From NCBI GenBank assembly GCA_965263165.1, contig OZ253584.1:248001-312000 (forward strand): a stretch of 64,000 nucleotides of DNA, given 5' to 3'. The notes under the pieces are model-generated. The model did not search any database, was not told the DNA's origin, and saw only the letters and a list, made by a program, of their open reading frames with translations. Origin of the DNA: SAR202-VII-2 sp965263165 (GTDB taxonomy: Bacteria; Chloroflexota; Dehalococcoidia; Lucifugimonadales; SAR202-VII-2). Both the position numbers and the translations under genes were made by a program. This document shows, piece after piece, positions 32,622 through 41,989 of this stretch (position 1 is its first letter; each line of letters opens with the position of its first letter).

Positions 32622-34326
32622 CCCGAATCCACCGAAAGACGACTTTGGGGACAGTCCTTGAAGAAGCCAGAGGGTGCTCCTCTGAATCTGGGAGAATGGT
32701 TTTGAAACAGAAAACCGCCCGGAAACAAGGAGCACCCAGTAGATGCTGCCACAGAACAATCCCGACCGTATCGGCGTCGTCTTTGACGACCACCGCCTGG
32801 TGGCCAATGCCGGCCTGCTCCTGCCGGCCACCCTTGCACAGCACCTGGGCCTGCGGGAACTCGTCGACCATCACCTCGACCTCGGCTGCGCACCGGGGCG
32901 GGCGAACACGGGGGACAAACTGCTGACGCTGGTCGCTTCCGCGCTGGCGGGCGGCGACTTCATCGACGACGCCGATGCGCTGCGTGCTGGTGGGACGGTC
33001 GGTGTTCTCGGCTGCGTGGTCAAGGCGCCATCCACCCTGGGCACCTTCCTGCGCAGCTTCCGGTGGGGGCATGTCCGTCAACTCGACCGGGTGAGCCGCC
33101 AGTTGCTGGCACGCGCATGGGCCGCTGGGGCCGGACCCGGCGACTCGCCCCTGACCATCGACCTGGACTCCACCATCTGCGAGACCTATGGACTGGACAA
33201 AGAAGGGGCGCGACACCACAACTACACCGGCGCGCGGGGCTATCACCCACTGCTGGCCATCGCCGCCGGAACCGGCGATGTGCTGATGTCCCGGCTGCGC
33301 GAGGGCCGTGCTAACACCGCTCGCGGCGCTGCCCACTTCCTGCGTGAAACGGTGGGGCGGGTGCGCTACGGTGGGGCCAGCGGCCAACTCACGGTGCGCG
33401 CCGACAGCGGCTTCTACGCCCACGCTCTCGTCGCCGTCTGCCGCGAGATGGGTGTCCGCTTCTCCATCACCATCCGCCAGCACAAAGGCCTGCGGGAGTT
33501 GATTGAGGCGATCCCCGAGCAGGACTGGACGCCGATTCCCTACTGGATGGACGGCGCCGCCGATGTGGCCGAGACCACCTATACCCCCTTCCAGAGTGAA
33601 CCCGACGCCGCGCCGGTGCGGCTCATCGTCCGGCGGGTGAAGCCCACGCCCGGTTCCCAGTTGGCCCTCTTCGCCACCTACAGCTATCACGGCTTCATCA
33701 CCGACCGGAACGGGGAAACCCTGGAACTGGAGGCCGATCATCGCCGCCACGCCGAGATCGAGAACGCCATTCGAGACCTGAAACACGGCGTCGGACTCAA
33801 CCATCTCCCCTCGGGGCGCTTCGCCGCCAACGGCGCCTGGCTGGCGGTGCAGGTGATGGCACACAACCTCGCCCGCTGGACAGCGCGCATCGGTCTGGCC
33901 GAACGGACCGTGACCACCAAGACCCTCAGGCGGCGGGTCTTCGCTCTGGTGGGACGGATCACCCGCTCGGCGCGCCGCCTTACCCTGCATCTTCCCCAGC
34001 ATTGGCCTTGGGAAACCCAGTTCACTCGCGCCATGGCCCGGCTGCGAGCCATTCCACTCCCCGCCTGAACTGCCAGCCTGCAACTGACCCAACTTCCCTG
34101 CAAACTCGTGCCACCCCGGTCGCGCGAGAGTTCCCTGCTGCGTATTCTCTCGCCATCCCGCGCATCGCAGCTCCCGCAGAGGGCCATAGGGGCCCTATGC
34201 GGCGACTGAAGACCGTTCGCCGACCTCCAATCTACCCCAATGAGCCCAGCCATCTCCCCTGTAGCTCCCTCACCCACCCTGCCGCTGTCCTCACGCCGTC
34301 CATAGGTGTCCTTCGGTGGATTCGGG
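32622..34326 (+). mobile_element. Complete IS1380-family element with target duplication
   Basis: Terminal inverted repeats CCCGAATCCACCGAAAGAC (32622-32640) and GTCCTTCGGTGGATTCGGG (34308-34326) match at 18 of 19 positions. The flanks carry the same ATTAG (32617-32621 and 34327-34331), a 4-5 bp target duplication. Length is 1,705 bp with one intact transposase, so the insertion is recent. Confidence 0.92.
32743..34068 (+). CDS. IS1380-family DDE transposase
   Basis: The 441-residue transposase has the DDE-core segments LTIDLDSTICETYG (first Asp), LTVRADSGFYA (second Asp) and HRRHAEIENAIRDLKHGVGL (Glu region), which are the hallmarks of the IS1380 group. It also has the conserved HHNYTGARGYHPLLA segment. 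It fills the insertion sequence bounded by 32622 and 34326. The frame is intact. Confidence 0.93.
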   Translation: MLPQNNPDRIGVVFDDHRLVANAGLLLPATLAQHLGLRELVDHHLDLGCAPGRANTGDKLLTLVASALAGGDFIDDADALRAGGTVGVLGCVVKAPSTLGTFLRSFRWGHVRQLDRVSRQLLARAWAAGAGPGDSPLTIDLDSTICETYGLDKEGARHHNYTGARGYHPLLAIAAGTGDVLMSRLREGRANTARGAAHFLRETVGRVRYGGASGQLTVRADSGFYAHALVAVCREMGVRFSITIRQHKGLRELIEAIPEQDWTPIPYWMDGAADVAETTYTPFQSEPDAAPVRLIVRRVKPTPGSQLALFATYSYHGFITDRNGETLELEADHRRHAEIENAIRDLKHGVGLNHLPSGRFAANGAWLAVQVMAHNLARWTARIGLAERTVTTKTLRRRVFALVGRITRSARRLTLHLPQHWPWETQFTRAMARLRAIPLPA

Positions 34327-34338
34327 ATTAGACGCAAC

Positions 34339-34377
34339 GAGGGCCGGGCGGGATAAACCGTCCGGCCCTCTCTTTTT
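34339..34377 (+). terminator. Intrinsic terminator of the HTH operon
   Basis: A 13-bp stem with one G-U pair (GAGGGCCGGGCGG / CCGTCCGGCCCTC), 6-nt loop, followed by TCTTTTTG. Before the IS1380 insertion it would have lain about 20 bases after the insertion point, closing the operon that ends at 32586. Confidence 0.88.
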
Positions 34378-34497
34378 GTCTTGGAGGAGAGGCGCTCGTA
34401 GTGGTATTGTTAGGTCTGGACCATCCCGAAGGGAAGCCCTGCAAAGCGGGGTTTGGACGAGGAGACAATCACAGACAAAGACCGAGGAGGTGGCGAT

Positions 34498-34794
34498 ATG
34501 GCTGTCGAAGGACGTGAAGGGAGCACTAGGAAGCAACGGCGAACCCCCTTTCCCGAGGACTTCGGGGAGCGGCTGGAACGCCTGTTGAAGATGGCCGAGC
34601 TGTCGCCGCAGGAGTTGGCCGAGCTTCTCGGCGTGATGGAGCCCACCGTGCGGAGGTGGCTCAGGGGAGGGGAGCCCAAGGGGTTCAACTACCTGGCCAT
34701 TATGAGGCTGGCGCGCGGCGTCCCCGGTGGCCTCAATCTGATGCTCTACGGCGACCCGGAATCGGAGGGCGACAGACTCGGAGGGGACCGATGA
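34498..34794 (+). CDS. Small HTH protein, paralogue family member 4
   Basis: The 98-residue product is a close match to the first module of 31722-32300: FPEDFGERLERLLKMAELSP, GVMEPTVRRWLRGGEPKG and MRLARGVPGGLNLML. GAGGAGG precedes the ATG. Its stop overlaps the start of the DUF262 gene (ATGA), so it is coupled to a restriction-like gene and may regulate it. Confidence 0.72.
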   Translation: MAVEGREGSTRKQRRTPFPEDFGERLERLLKMAELSPQELAELLGVMEPTVRRWLRGGEPKGFNYLAIMRLARGVPGGLNLMLYGDPESEGDRLGGDR

Positions 34795-36452
34795 AAGCGG
34801 GCCAAGTAGCACTTCAACAACTCTTGAATGGGAAGATTCAATATCGCGTACCTTTATTTCAGCGAACTTACAGCTGGGGCGAAGACCAGTGGTACAGACT
34901 GTGGGCGGATGTGTTGGAAATCTACGGGATGGAAGAGCCTAGGAATCACTTCATAGGAGCGGTTGTCACCCAGCCCATTATCGACGCGGCTGGATTCACG
35001 ACAAAATATCTTCTGATTGACGGACAGCAGCGGTTGACGACGCTCTTTATCATCCTAGCCTGTATTCGCAAGTCAGCATCCCACGTAGCGTCACTCCCCG
35101 ATCTTGTGGACGAGATATGGGAAACCTGTCTTGTGAATAAGTTTGCGCCTGCTAGTGATGACTTCCTCAAGCTTCGCCCCACACAGAGAGACCGCCAGAC
35201 TTTTCGCGCTTCAATCGATGGTGAAGTTGCTAACCAAGGTGGGCAAGTGACCGCCGCCTTCAGGTATTTCTCAGAAAGAATCGCTGAAGGCGACTTGGAG
35301 GAGCATCCCCTATACTTGCGCCAATTGAAGTTGTGCATCACTGACCGCCTCGATTTGGTAAGCGTCACTTTGGAAACTGAAGACAGTCCTCATCGAATCT
35401 TTGAAAGCTTGAACAACACCGGTATGCACCTCGGCTCTTCCGACCTCATTCGCAATCTCATCTTCATGAGCATTTCGGGAGAGGAAGAGACACAAGACGC
35501 ATATGACCGGTACTGGTTTCCGATGCAGGAGGCAACGGGCAACCGTCTCGACGATTTCTTCTGGCATCACCTCATGATGGACGGGAGTCTCCCAAGACAA
35601 AGCGAAACGTTTGAAGAGGTTAGGAAACGTTTCGGCTCTGGGGACACTCCTCGGGCAGTCGAGATGTTGATACAGTTCTCCAAGTTCGCCCGATACTATC
35701 GCTGGCTCTGCGGGATTGGAGATGAAGAGCCGGAAGGCTCATTGCTACGACAGATCAAACGGCTCAATACCTGGGAGGTCAATGTTGCCTACCCCTTCCT
35801 GATGCGGTCGCTGGATTGGGTAGACGGAGGAAGGATCAGCACCAGCGACCTAGCAAGTGTTATGAAGATGATCGAGTCCTTCGTAGTGCGTAGAGCGGTC
35901 TGTAACGTGCCTACGAACCGACTACGTGGCATCTTCGGTCGTATGTCGGGGCAAATCGACTCGTCGGACTTCGTTGCTTCATCAGGCGAGTATTTGCTCG
36001 CCAACCACTGGCCGACTGACGAGGAGTTCAACCACGCGTTCGTGGGATACCACGTTTACTCCCGGCGCCTAGCCAGGACCCGGCTGATCCTAGGATCATT
36101 GGAAGAGTCTTTTGGCCACAAGGAATCCCCCCAGATCACCGAGGAAATCACCGTAGAGCATGTGATGCCCCAAACCCTGACGACTGACTGGGGGGAAATG
36201 CTGGGTCCTCGTGCGGTCGACATCCATTCACAGTGGTTGCACACACCTGGAAACCTTACGCTGACGGGTTACAATCCGGAATTGGGAAACGCCTCCTTCT
36301 ACGAGAAGAAGGCGTTGTTGGAAAGTGCGAAGTTTTCGTTGACCCACGCGATTCTCAAGTGTGATCGTTGGGACGAGAACGCGATCAAGACCCGGGGTGA
36401 GGCGCTTGCCGAGAGGGCAGTCCAGATTTGGAGTAGGGCGCCGCGTCTCTGA
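34791..36452 (+). CDS. DUF262/DUF1524 (GmrSD-like) protein
   Basis: The 553-residue protein has the DUF262 motifs PLFQRTYSW (near residue 20) and YLLIDGQQRLTTLF (near 70), the nucleotide-hydrolysis half of GmrS-type enzymes. The C-terminal DUF1524 His-Me nuclease region reads TVEHVMPQTL followed by TPGNLTLTGYNPELGN. Proteins of this layout are type IV modification-dependent restriction enzymes or related anti-phage factors. The gene is AT-richer than the flanking conjugation genes, suggesting separate acquisition. Confidence 0.82.
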   Translation: MKAGQVALQQLLNGKIQYRVPLFQRTYSWGEDQWYRLWADVLEIYGMEEPRNHFIGAVVTQPIIDAAGFTTKYLLIDGQQRLTTLFIILACIRKSASHVASLPDLVDEIWETCLVNKFAPASDDFLKLRPTQRDRQTFRASIDGEVANQGGQVTAAFRYFSERIAEGDLEEHPLYLRQLKLCITDRLDLVSVTLETEDSPHRIFESLNNTGMHLGSSDLIRNLIFMSISGEEETQDAYDRYWFPMQEATGNRLDDFFWHHLMMDGSLPRQSETFEEVRKRFGSGDTPRAVEMLIQFSKFARYYRWLCGIGDEEPEGSLLRQIKRLNTWEVNVAYPFLMRSLDWVDGGRISTSDLASVMKMIESFVVRRAVCNVPTNRLRGIFGRMSGQIDSSDFVASSGEYLLANHWPTDEEFNHAFVGYHVYSRRLARTRLILGSLEESFGHKESPQITEEITVEHVMPQTLTTDWGEMLGPRAVDIHSQWLHTPGNLTLTGYNPELGNASFYEKKALLESAKFSLTHAILKCDRWDENAIKTRGEALAERAVQIWSRAPRL

Positions 36453-36484
36453 ACTATTCGTCGGCGCAGTTATACCCTCCGCCG

Positions 36485-36864
36485 GTTCCGTTTGCTTCTA
36501 GCGTATGCCTTATGTGAAGGAGGAAGTATGACAACTAATGACTCTGGCAAGCTGAATATGGGAGGGGTAAGTGCTATTAAAGAAATTACTGCTCTCCCAC
36601 CCAACGAGTGGACGCCGAGGCAGAGGGACCGTCTAGCCACCTGCCTAGCGGCGCTTGCCCACCAACCTAGCAGGTGGTACTCGTATCAAGATTGGGGGGC
36701 TGGCGGTCCTGTCAGGTTTCTAGGGCGGCGGGGCATAGAGTTTTCACCCGTCCCTAATCCTCGGCCAGTGAGTCGGTCTTACTATAATGGCTGCGGCTGC
36801 AAAGAATCGCACTGGCGGTTGATCGGCACGGTCTAAATTGCGATACGCTAAAAGCAAACGGAAC
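36485..36864. repeat. Inverted repeats bounding a one-gene cassette
   Basis: GTTCCGTTTGCTTCTAGCGTAT (36485-36506) and its complement (36843-36864) match at 21 of 22 positions. Outside them, CCCTCCGCCGGTTCCG (36475-36490) and CCCTCCGCCAGTTTCG (36865-36880) form a near direct repeat. The 380-bp unit contains only the gene at 36528. Confidence 0.7.
36528..36836 (+). CDS. Cassette-encoded protein of unknown function
   Basis: The 102-residue product has ALPPNEWTPRQRDRLATCLAAL and a C-terminal aromatic and cysteine-containing end (YYNGCGCKESHWRLIGTV). GAAGGAGG precedes the ATG at 36528. It is the only gene between 22-bp inverted repeats. I do not recognise it; the conserved-looking helical N-terminal half resembles nothing specific. 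Confidence 0.5.
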   Translation: MTTNDSGKLNMGGVSAIKEITALPPNEWTPRQRDRLATCLAALAHQPSRWYSYQDWGAGGPVRFLGRRGIEFSPVPNPRPVSRSYYNGCGCKESHWRLIGTV

Positions 36865-36904
36865 CCCTCCGCCAGTTTCGGTCGTCCCGCCAAGGGAATC
36901 CCCT

Positions 36905-37663
36905 TCACCGTCTGACGACGCCCTGGGGGTCTCGCCTCGACGCCCTGCGGTTGAGGGCGTGGTCGAGGATCCCGAAGGCCAAGCGGATGCCCAGCTCCGC
37001 CACCCTTTGGGACGGCTCCTCCTCCTGCTTGAGCAGGGCGTGGGCGATGAGGTCGGCCATCTGTAGCAGGTCGTCGTCCTGGGAGCTTCGGAAGGAGGGG
37101 CCGCCGATGATCCGCTCTATGGGGATGTCCTTCGTGGCCTGGCCGTCCTCCCAGACCTCGTACCTGCTGGGCACGGGGTTGCGGCTCCTGAGCCTGCCGT
37201 AGAGCCGCCTGACCATCCGCTCCCCTCCCTCGTCGAAGATGAGGTGGGCGTAGCGTCCGTCCGCCGCGACGGACGAGTTGATGCGGTTGAGCAGCCGGTT
37301 CAGGCTGACCTGTTCGTAGCCCTTTACGTCGGCCTTGCGCAGGCAGACGTTGACGACCTCGATGCCGCCCAGGGAATGGGCGGCGTTCTCTATGATGCGC
37401 AGGCCGTCCATGAAGATCTCGGCTCCCTGCTCCGGGGTGAGCCTGCGGCCGGTGTTGTCGATGCGGGCCAGCTTGCCCCGTCCGGCCAGCAGGTCGCAGG
37501 CGTGCAGCTCCCGGCTGGTCGGGACGCTGTAGTCGCCCGCCAACGCCGTGCGCCAGTCCTGGATGCGGCCATGCAGGCCGTTCCATCGCTCGGCGTTCAC
37601 GCCCAGGGCGGAGCGGACGTAGTAGCGGGGACCCTCGGACTCGTCGATGTAATAGATTCTCAT
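36905..37663 (-). CDS. DUF3800-family protein
   Basis: The 252-residue protein starts with the family signature IYYIDESEG and ends with ERIIGGPSFRSSQDDDLLQMADLIAHAL, where the acidic residues of a likely RNase-H-like metal site lie. DUF3800 proteins are frequent on mobile and defence elements and their activity is unknown. The gene overlaps the end of the replication-relaxation gene by 4 bases and is the last gene of the leftward conjugation operon. Confidence 0.78.
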   Translation of the reverse strand: MRIYYIDESEGPRYYVRSALGVNAERWNGLHGRIQDWRTALAGDYSVPTSRELHACDLLAGRGKLARIDNTGRRLTPEQGAEIFMDGLRIIENAAHSLGGIEVVNVCLRKADVKGYEQVSLNRLLNRINSSVAADGRYAHLIFDEGGERMVRRLYGRLRSRNPVPSRYEVWEDGQATKDIPIERIIGGPSFRSSQDDDLLQMADLIAHALLKQEEEPSQRVAELGIRLAFGILDHALNRRASRRDPQGVVRR

Positions 37664-39336
37664 GGCCTTGGTTCTCCTTGCATGTCGGTCAGGGGGCGCA
37701 CCGGCTCGAACCCGCCGCCCGGGGCGAACCATGCCCGTCCCAGCGGCCCCTCCCGCTCGACCAGCTCCCGGTGGGAGGCCAGCAGGGGAACGGCGGTCCT
37801 GAGACGGTCCATCTCCACCTGCGCCACTCTCAGGAAGTGGGTCTGTGCGATGTCGTCGTCGAAGACGACCAGGACGACGGGCGGCGCGCCGTGGTCGTCG
37901 ATGGGCCGATGGGACGAGTAGTAGCGCAGGTATGGGGCGAGCCGCGCCGCCATGGTGACCGGCCGAACCGCCCTTCGCTCCCACTCAAGGAAGAAGGGCC
38001 ATGCGGTCCTGCCGCGCCTGAGCATCCCGAAGGCGTCGGGGTGCACCGAGCGCCTCCCGCCGAAGTAGCGGAAGTAGCGGGAGGCCCTTCGGGGCGGGTC
38101 GAGCTGGTCGATATCCCAGCCCAGGTCGCGGGCCTGCCGGGAGAGGGCCGCCGCGAAACCGTGGACGGCTGCGGTGTGCTGCATGTCGCGGAGGAGCTGC
38201 CGGCTGCGCCTGCCGGAGACGCTGCGCCAGTCGGCTGCGGCCCCGGAGTCGGGGGGAGCGGCGCTCCACCGCTTCTTCGCCCCGGCGACGGCGGCCCGGT
38301 CCCTGCGGGCCAGAAGGGTCAGCCCCGCGTCGGTGAGCACCAGCCGCCGCTCTGCGGAGGGGACGCGGGCGGCCAGCCCGAAGCCCTCAAGGGCCGTGGT
38401 TAGCTGGGAGGCGCGCTGGTTGGTGACGCCCAGCAGCCCGGCGAGGTCGCCCAGGGCGAGCCAGGGCCAGTCGGAGAGCAGGTCGAGGGCGCGCTTCTCG
38501 GCGGGCTTCAGCAGGGCGGGCAGCATGTGCTCGGGGACGCCCCGTCCGCCCCCCCTGTCGTCGATGTCCTCGGGCATGGAGACCCGCGCCAGGGGCCGCT
38601 CGGCGGGGAGCGCGCCCCTGCGTTCGATCCGGTCGATGGCGTCCCGCAGGCTGACAGCGGCGTTGACCGAGGACAGCCGCCACACCGGGTCGTCGGTGGC
38701 CGCTGCCGCCGCCGCCCGCTCCAGTGCGAGGACCGTTGGCGTGGACGCCCGGCGCAGAATCCCTCGGGCGTAGCGCAGCCGGGTCTCGTCGGGGAGGACG
38801 AGCAGGATTCCGCCGGGCTGCGGCCCGTCCCTGAGCCGCCCGATCCGCTTGGAGAAGCCGGTGCGGTCGGTGACGTGGCCCTGCCGGACGATGCCGATGG
38901 TCCTCCCGTCGGGAAGGATGATGGCGGCGTCCATCGGCATGGCGCGGTACCAGCGGAAGCGGATGGGGTGGTGGATGTTGGCGACGGCGGAGGCCAGGCG
39001 GTAGATGACCGCCACGGCGTCGAGCCTCTCCAGGAGGACGCGCCGCCACCGGGCAGCCAACGGGTAGCTGCGGAGCAGCCGATCCGGGGTGAGGTCTTCC
39101 TCCTGGGCCAGGCGGCGCAGGCCGTCTGCGGTGAGGTGGAACCTGCGGGTGGGGGCAACGAGCTCCGTCCCGTGGGGTACGGAGGCGATCAGCCCCGCGT
39201 CCTCCAGCTGGCGGGCGGCCTCGTAGACCGCGCTCTGGGACCAGCCGGAGAGGGCGGTCATCTCCAGCCGGTCGAGAAAGGGCATGGCGGCGAGGCGGCG
39301 AAGCAGCTCCCGCCTCCCCCCGGTGAGCGGCCTCAT
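37660..39336 (-). CDS. Replication-relaxation family protein
   Basis: The 558-residue protein contains winged-helix-like segments at the N terminus (LEMTALSGWSQSAVYEAARQ) and centre (LGDLAGLLGVTNQRASQLTTAL). The C-terminal half carries the Replic_Relax pattern: HTAAVHGFAAALSRQARDLG, then VHPDAFGMLRRGRTAWPFFLE. Members are thought to aid relaxation and nicking of mobile DNA. Its place directly after the coupling ATPase agrees. It overlaps both neighbours by 4 bases. No recognisable relaxase is in the window. Confidence 0.6.
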   Translation of the reverse strand: MRPLTGGRRELLRRLAAMPFLDRLEMTALSGWSQSAVYEAARQLEDAGLIASVPHGTELVAPTRRFHLTADGLRRLAQEEDLTPDRLLRSYPLAARWRRVLLERLDAVAVIYRLASAVANIHHPIRFRWYRAMPMDAAIILPDGRTIGIVRQGHVTDRTGFSKRIGRLRDGPQPGGILLVLPDETRLRYARGILRRASTPTVLALERAAAAAATDDPVWRLSSVNAAVSLRDAIDRIERRGALPAERPLARVSMPEDIDDRGGGRGVPEHMLPALLKPAEKRALDLLSDWPWLALGDLAGLLGVTNQRASQLTTALEGFGLAARVPSAERRLVLTDAGLTLLARRDRAAVAGAKKRWSAAPPDSGAAADWRSVSGRRSRQLLRDMQHTAAVHGFAAALSRQARDLGWDIDQLDPPRRASRYFRYFGGRRSVHPDAFGMLRRGRTAWPFFLEWERRAVRPVTMAARLAPYLRYYSSHRPIDDHGAPPVVLVVFDDDIAQTHFLRVAQVEMDRLRTAVPLLASHRELVEREGPLGRAWFAPGGGFEPVRPLTDMQGEPRP

Positions 39337-41936
39337 TCCTCAAGCTCCTCGTCCGCGGCCCCGTCCGGCGTCTCCGGGGAGTCGTCCCCAGGGTTCTGGT
39401 CCCGCTTGCTGCGCTGCTTGCGCCGGGCCTGCTCCTGGGGCTGGCCGCCGCTCTCCGCCGTCTCGGTGTCCTGGCCCTTCCTGAGCTTCTCCAGCTCCTC
39501 GCGGTACCTGTCCACCAGGTCTTGCATTTCCGCGTCCCGCCGTTCGATGTCGCTGGCCGGTGTTAGGTAGCTCTCGGCCAGGTCGCGGATGCGCTCAGCT
39601 GTGTCGGCGTCTCCCGGCTCCGGCTTTGCGACCTTCATGGAGAAAGCGTCCATACGCTCCGTCCCCACGGTGGCGCGGACGTAGCACTGGTGGACCGGCA
39701 GGGACGTGATGTCGTCCTCGGTCACCCGCTCCTTGCCCAGCTCCCACACCAGGGTCCGGGCGTCGTTGCCGGCCACCTGGAAGACGGCGAGGCATCCCAC
39801 GTTGGCGAGGATGGTGTCGCGCATGGTGGGGGAGAGGTCGTCCAGCTTCGCCAGGCTCTGGGTGGCGAGCACGAAGCTGGCCCCAAACTTGCCAAGCTCG
39901 GACAACATGCTCTCGTAGTCCACGCCGGGCATGGACTGCATCTCGTCCACCACGACCAGCGCGCCGCGCCGCTGCTCGAAGGGCAGGCTGCCCTGCTCCC
40001 GTATCACGGCGTCCACCAGGTTGAGGAGGGAGGCGCCCACCAGGGCGGCCACGTCCCTTCCCGCCTTGCCCTGGGCGGTGGAGACCAGCAGGATGCCGCC
40101 GTCGTGGATGGTGCGGCGCATGTCGATAGTGGAGCGGGGCTGGCCCAGGATGGCCCGCGCCCGCTTGGAGGATGCGTAGTAGGAGAGGCGGGTCTGGACC
40201 GGGGCCAGGGCGTCGGCGCGGGTCTCGCGCCGCCAGCCGAAGAAGTCCCTGGCCCACCACTGCATCAGGTAGGGGTCGTTGACCTTCGCCAGTACCTCGG
40301 CGCGGAATCCGTCGTCGGCCAGGATGCGCAGCCCGTCGAGGATGGTGTACTGCTCGCCCGCGTCCCTGCTCTCGTTGGCCTCGTGGAGGGTCTTCACCGT
40401 CTGTTCGAGGATGGACTGCATCCTCGGCCCCCACTGGTCCCACAGGCCCTTGGCGATGCGCACGACGGAATCGGCGGTGCGGTCGCGGTCGGAGAAGATG
40501 CGGGTGTCCAGAAGGTTGACGCCGGGCGCTCCCCGCTCGTCGGCCAGGTCGATGAGCCGCACCTGCTCGATGAGGGACTCCGGGACGTGTTGGAGCAGGC
40601 CGCCCACCAGGTCGGCGTGGGGGTCCACGACGACGATGGCGTCTCCGTCCCTGCCCTCGGCCTTCTCCCGCATCTTGTGGACGACGAGGTGGTGCATCAG
40701 GGTGGACTTGCCCATGCGGGTGCGGGCGACGTAGAGGTGGTGGCGTCTCAGCAGGTCGGCGGGGAAGTGAATCTTCCTGGGCGTTCCGGTGGTGGTGTCG
40801 CCGACGTGGGCGCCGCCGCTGACGCTGAGGGCGGTAGGCAGCAGCACCTTGGCCCCGGCGCGGGCCACGAGTGGCGTCTCGTCCCTGGCTCCCGGCGGGT
40901 GCCACAGGCAGGCCGCCTCGCGGACGCCCAGGACGCTGCGCTTGCCGAACAGGCCGGGGCCTGACGGGTGGAGCACCTGGGGGTCGGGCACGGCGGGCCG
41001 CACCCGGCTCACGTCGAGGCGCGCGCCCGCGGGGTTGTCATAGTCGCGGTAAGCGGCGGCCACCGGCTCCAGCAGCTCATTCGCCCGGTGGGGCCGGGTG
41101 TTCCGGGGCAGGACCACCGTCACCTGAACCTCGGCGTCGAAGGCGATGCGGGAGACCTTCTCCTTGATGAGGATCGGGTCGAAGACCCGCTTGCGGGCCT
41201 TCTTCCAGCGGTGCCAGGCCCAGCCGCCCACGGCCAGGGCGAGGGCGACGCCCGCGCCCATGAGCACGGCCTTCCATGTCTCCCCCGCCTGCACCCACAG
41301 GTAGCCCCGGAGGGCGGCCAGAGCCGCCACGCCCAGCACGGCCATCGTCATGCCGTCGGTCTGGAGGGGCTTGGTCTGATAGGTGTAGGCGGGGTCTCGC
41401 CGGTCCTCCACGGGCCGCTTGTGGGCCTTCTCCAGGTGGGACTCCGACCAGTCGGGTCCCATCGAGCGCAGCATCAGCCGCGCCACGATGCGCTCCCCCT
41501 CGTTGAGATTGGACAGCGCGCCCATGAGGGCGATGAGGGGGTCGGAGCCGGGGTCGAGCAGGTCGTCGTCCCGGAAGACCCGGAGAGGCACGTACTCGGG
41601 GCCGTCGGACCGGAGCGTCATGCTCCACGCCTGCTCGTCCTCGGCCAGGCGCAGGGGGTCGTCCTCGGCGGGAATCTCCTGTATCTGGGCCTGGGGGTAG
41701 CGGGCGGCGATCTGGGAGCGCACCACCTGGTCGTCCAGGCAGCGGGCCAAGAGCGTTACGCCGTCGGCGTCCCCGGCAAGCTCCAGGGAGAAGGGTTCGG
41801 GGACGGCGATGGAGCCGAGCATGTTCTCGACTCCCAGGAGCGTTCTCTCCCCGGTCCGGGGCGGCGTCACCGCCAACAGCGCCGGGGGTTTCTTGGCCTC
41901 GTTGTTCAGCAGCCACTTGATGGGGTTCGCTTTCAT
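39333..41936 (-). CDS. VirD4/HerA-type conjugative coupling ATPase
   Basis: The 867-residue protein has two membrane helices near residue 200 (VLGVAALAALRGYLW, VLMGAGVALALAVGGWAW), then an AAA/HerA domain. The Walker A is VARTRMGKSTLMHH near residue 405, with alanine where the first glycine is expected. Walker B candidates are AIVVVDPHADL and GALVVVDEMQSM (near 660). The late SFVLATQSLAKLDDL segment is typical of VirD4/TraG-type ATPases. It would bring DNA to the transfer channel. AAAGGAG precedes the ATG at 41936. The C-terminal 60 residues are charged and disordered. Confidence 0.85.
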   Translation of the reverse strand: MKANPIKWLLNNEAKKPPALLAVTPPRTGERTLLGVENMLGSIAVPEPFSLELAGDADGVTLLARCLDDQVVRSQIAARYPQAQIQEIPAEDDPLRLAEDEQAWSMTLRSDGPEYVPLRVFRDDDLLDPGSDPLIALMGALSNLNEGERIVARLMLRSMGPDWSESHLEKAHKRPVEDRRDPAYTYQTKPLQTDGMTMAVLGVAALAALRGYLWVQAGETWKAVLMGAGVALALAVGGWAWHRWKKARKRVFDPILIKEKVSRIAFDAEVQVTVVLPRNTRPHRANELLEPVAAAYRDYDNPAGARLDVSRVRPAVPDPQVLHPSGPGLFGKRSVLGVREAACLWHPPGARDETPLVARAGAKVLLPTALSVSGGAHVGDTTTGTPRKIHFPADLLRRHHLYVARTRMGKSTLMHHLVVHKMREKAEGRDGDAIVVVDPHADLVGGLLQHVPESLIEQVRLIDLADERGAPGVNLLDTRIFSDRDRTADSVVRIAKGLWDQWGPRMQSILEQTVKTLHEANESRDAGEQYTILDGLRILADDGFRAEVLAKVNDPYLMQWWARDFFGWRRETRADALAPVQTRLSYYASSKRARAILGQPRSTIDMRRTIHDGGILLVSTAQGKAGRDVAALVGASLLNLVDAVIREQGSLPFEQRRGALVVVDEMQSMPGVDYESMLSELGKFGASFVLATQSLAKLDDLSPTMRDTILANVGCLAVFQVAGNDARTLVWELGKERVTEDDITSLPVHQCYVRATVGTERMDAFSMKVAKPEPGDADTAERIRDLAESYLTPASDIERRDAEMQDLVDRYREELEKLRKGQDTETAESGGQPQEQARRKQRSKRDQNPGDDSPETPDGAADEELEE

Positions 41937-41989
41937 TCGCTTGCTCCTTTCTCTATCGGTTCTCTCGCCTTGCGGTCGTTCGGTCGCTC

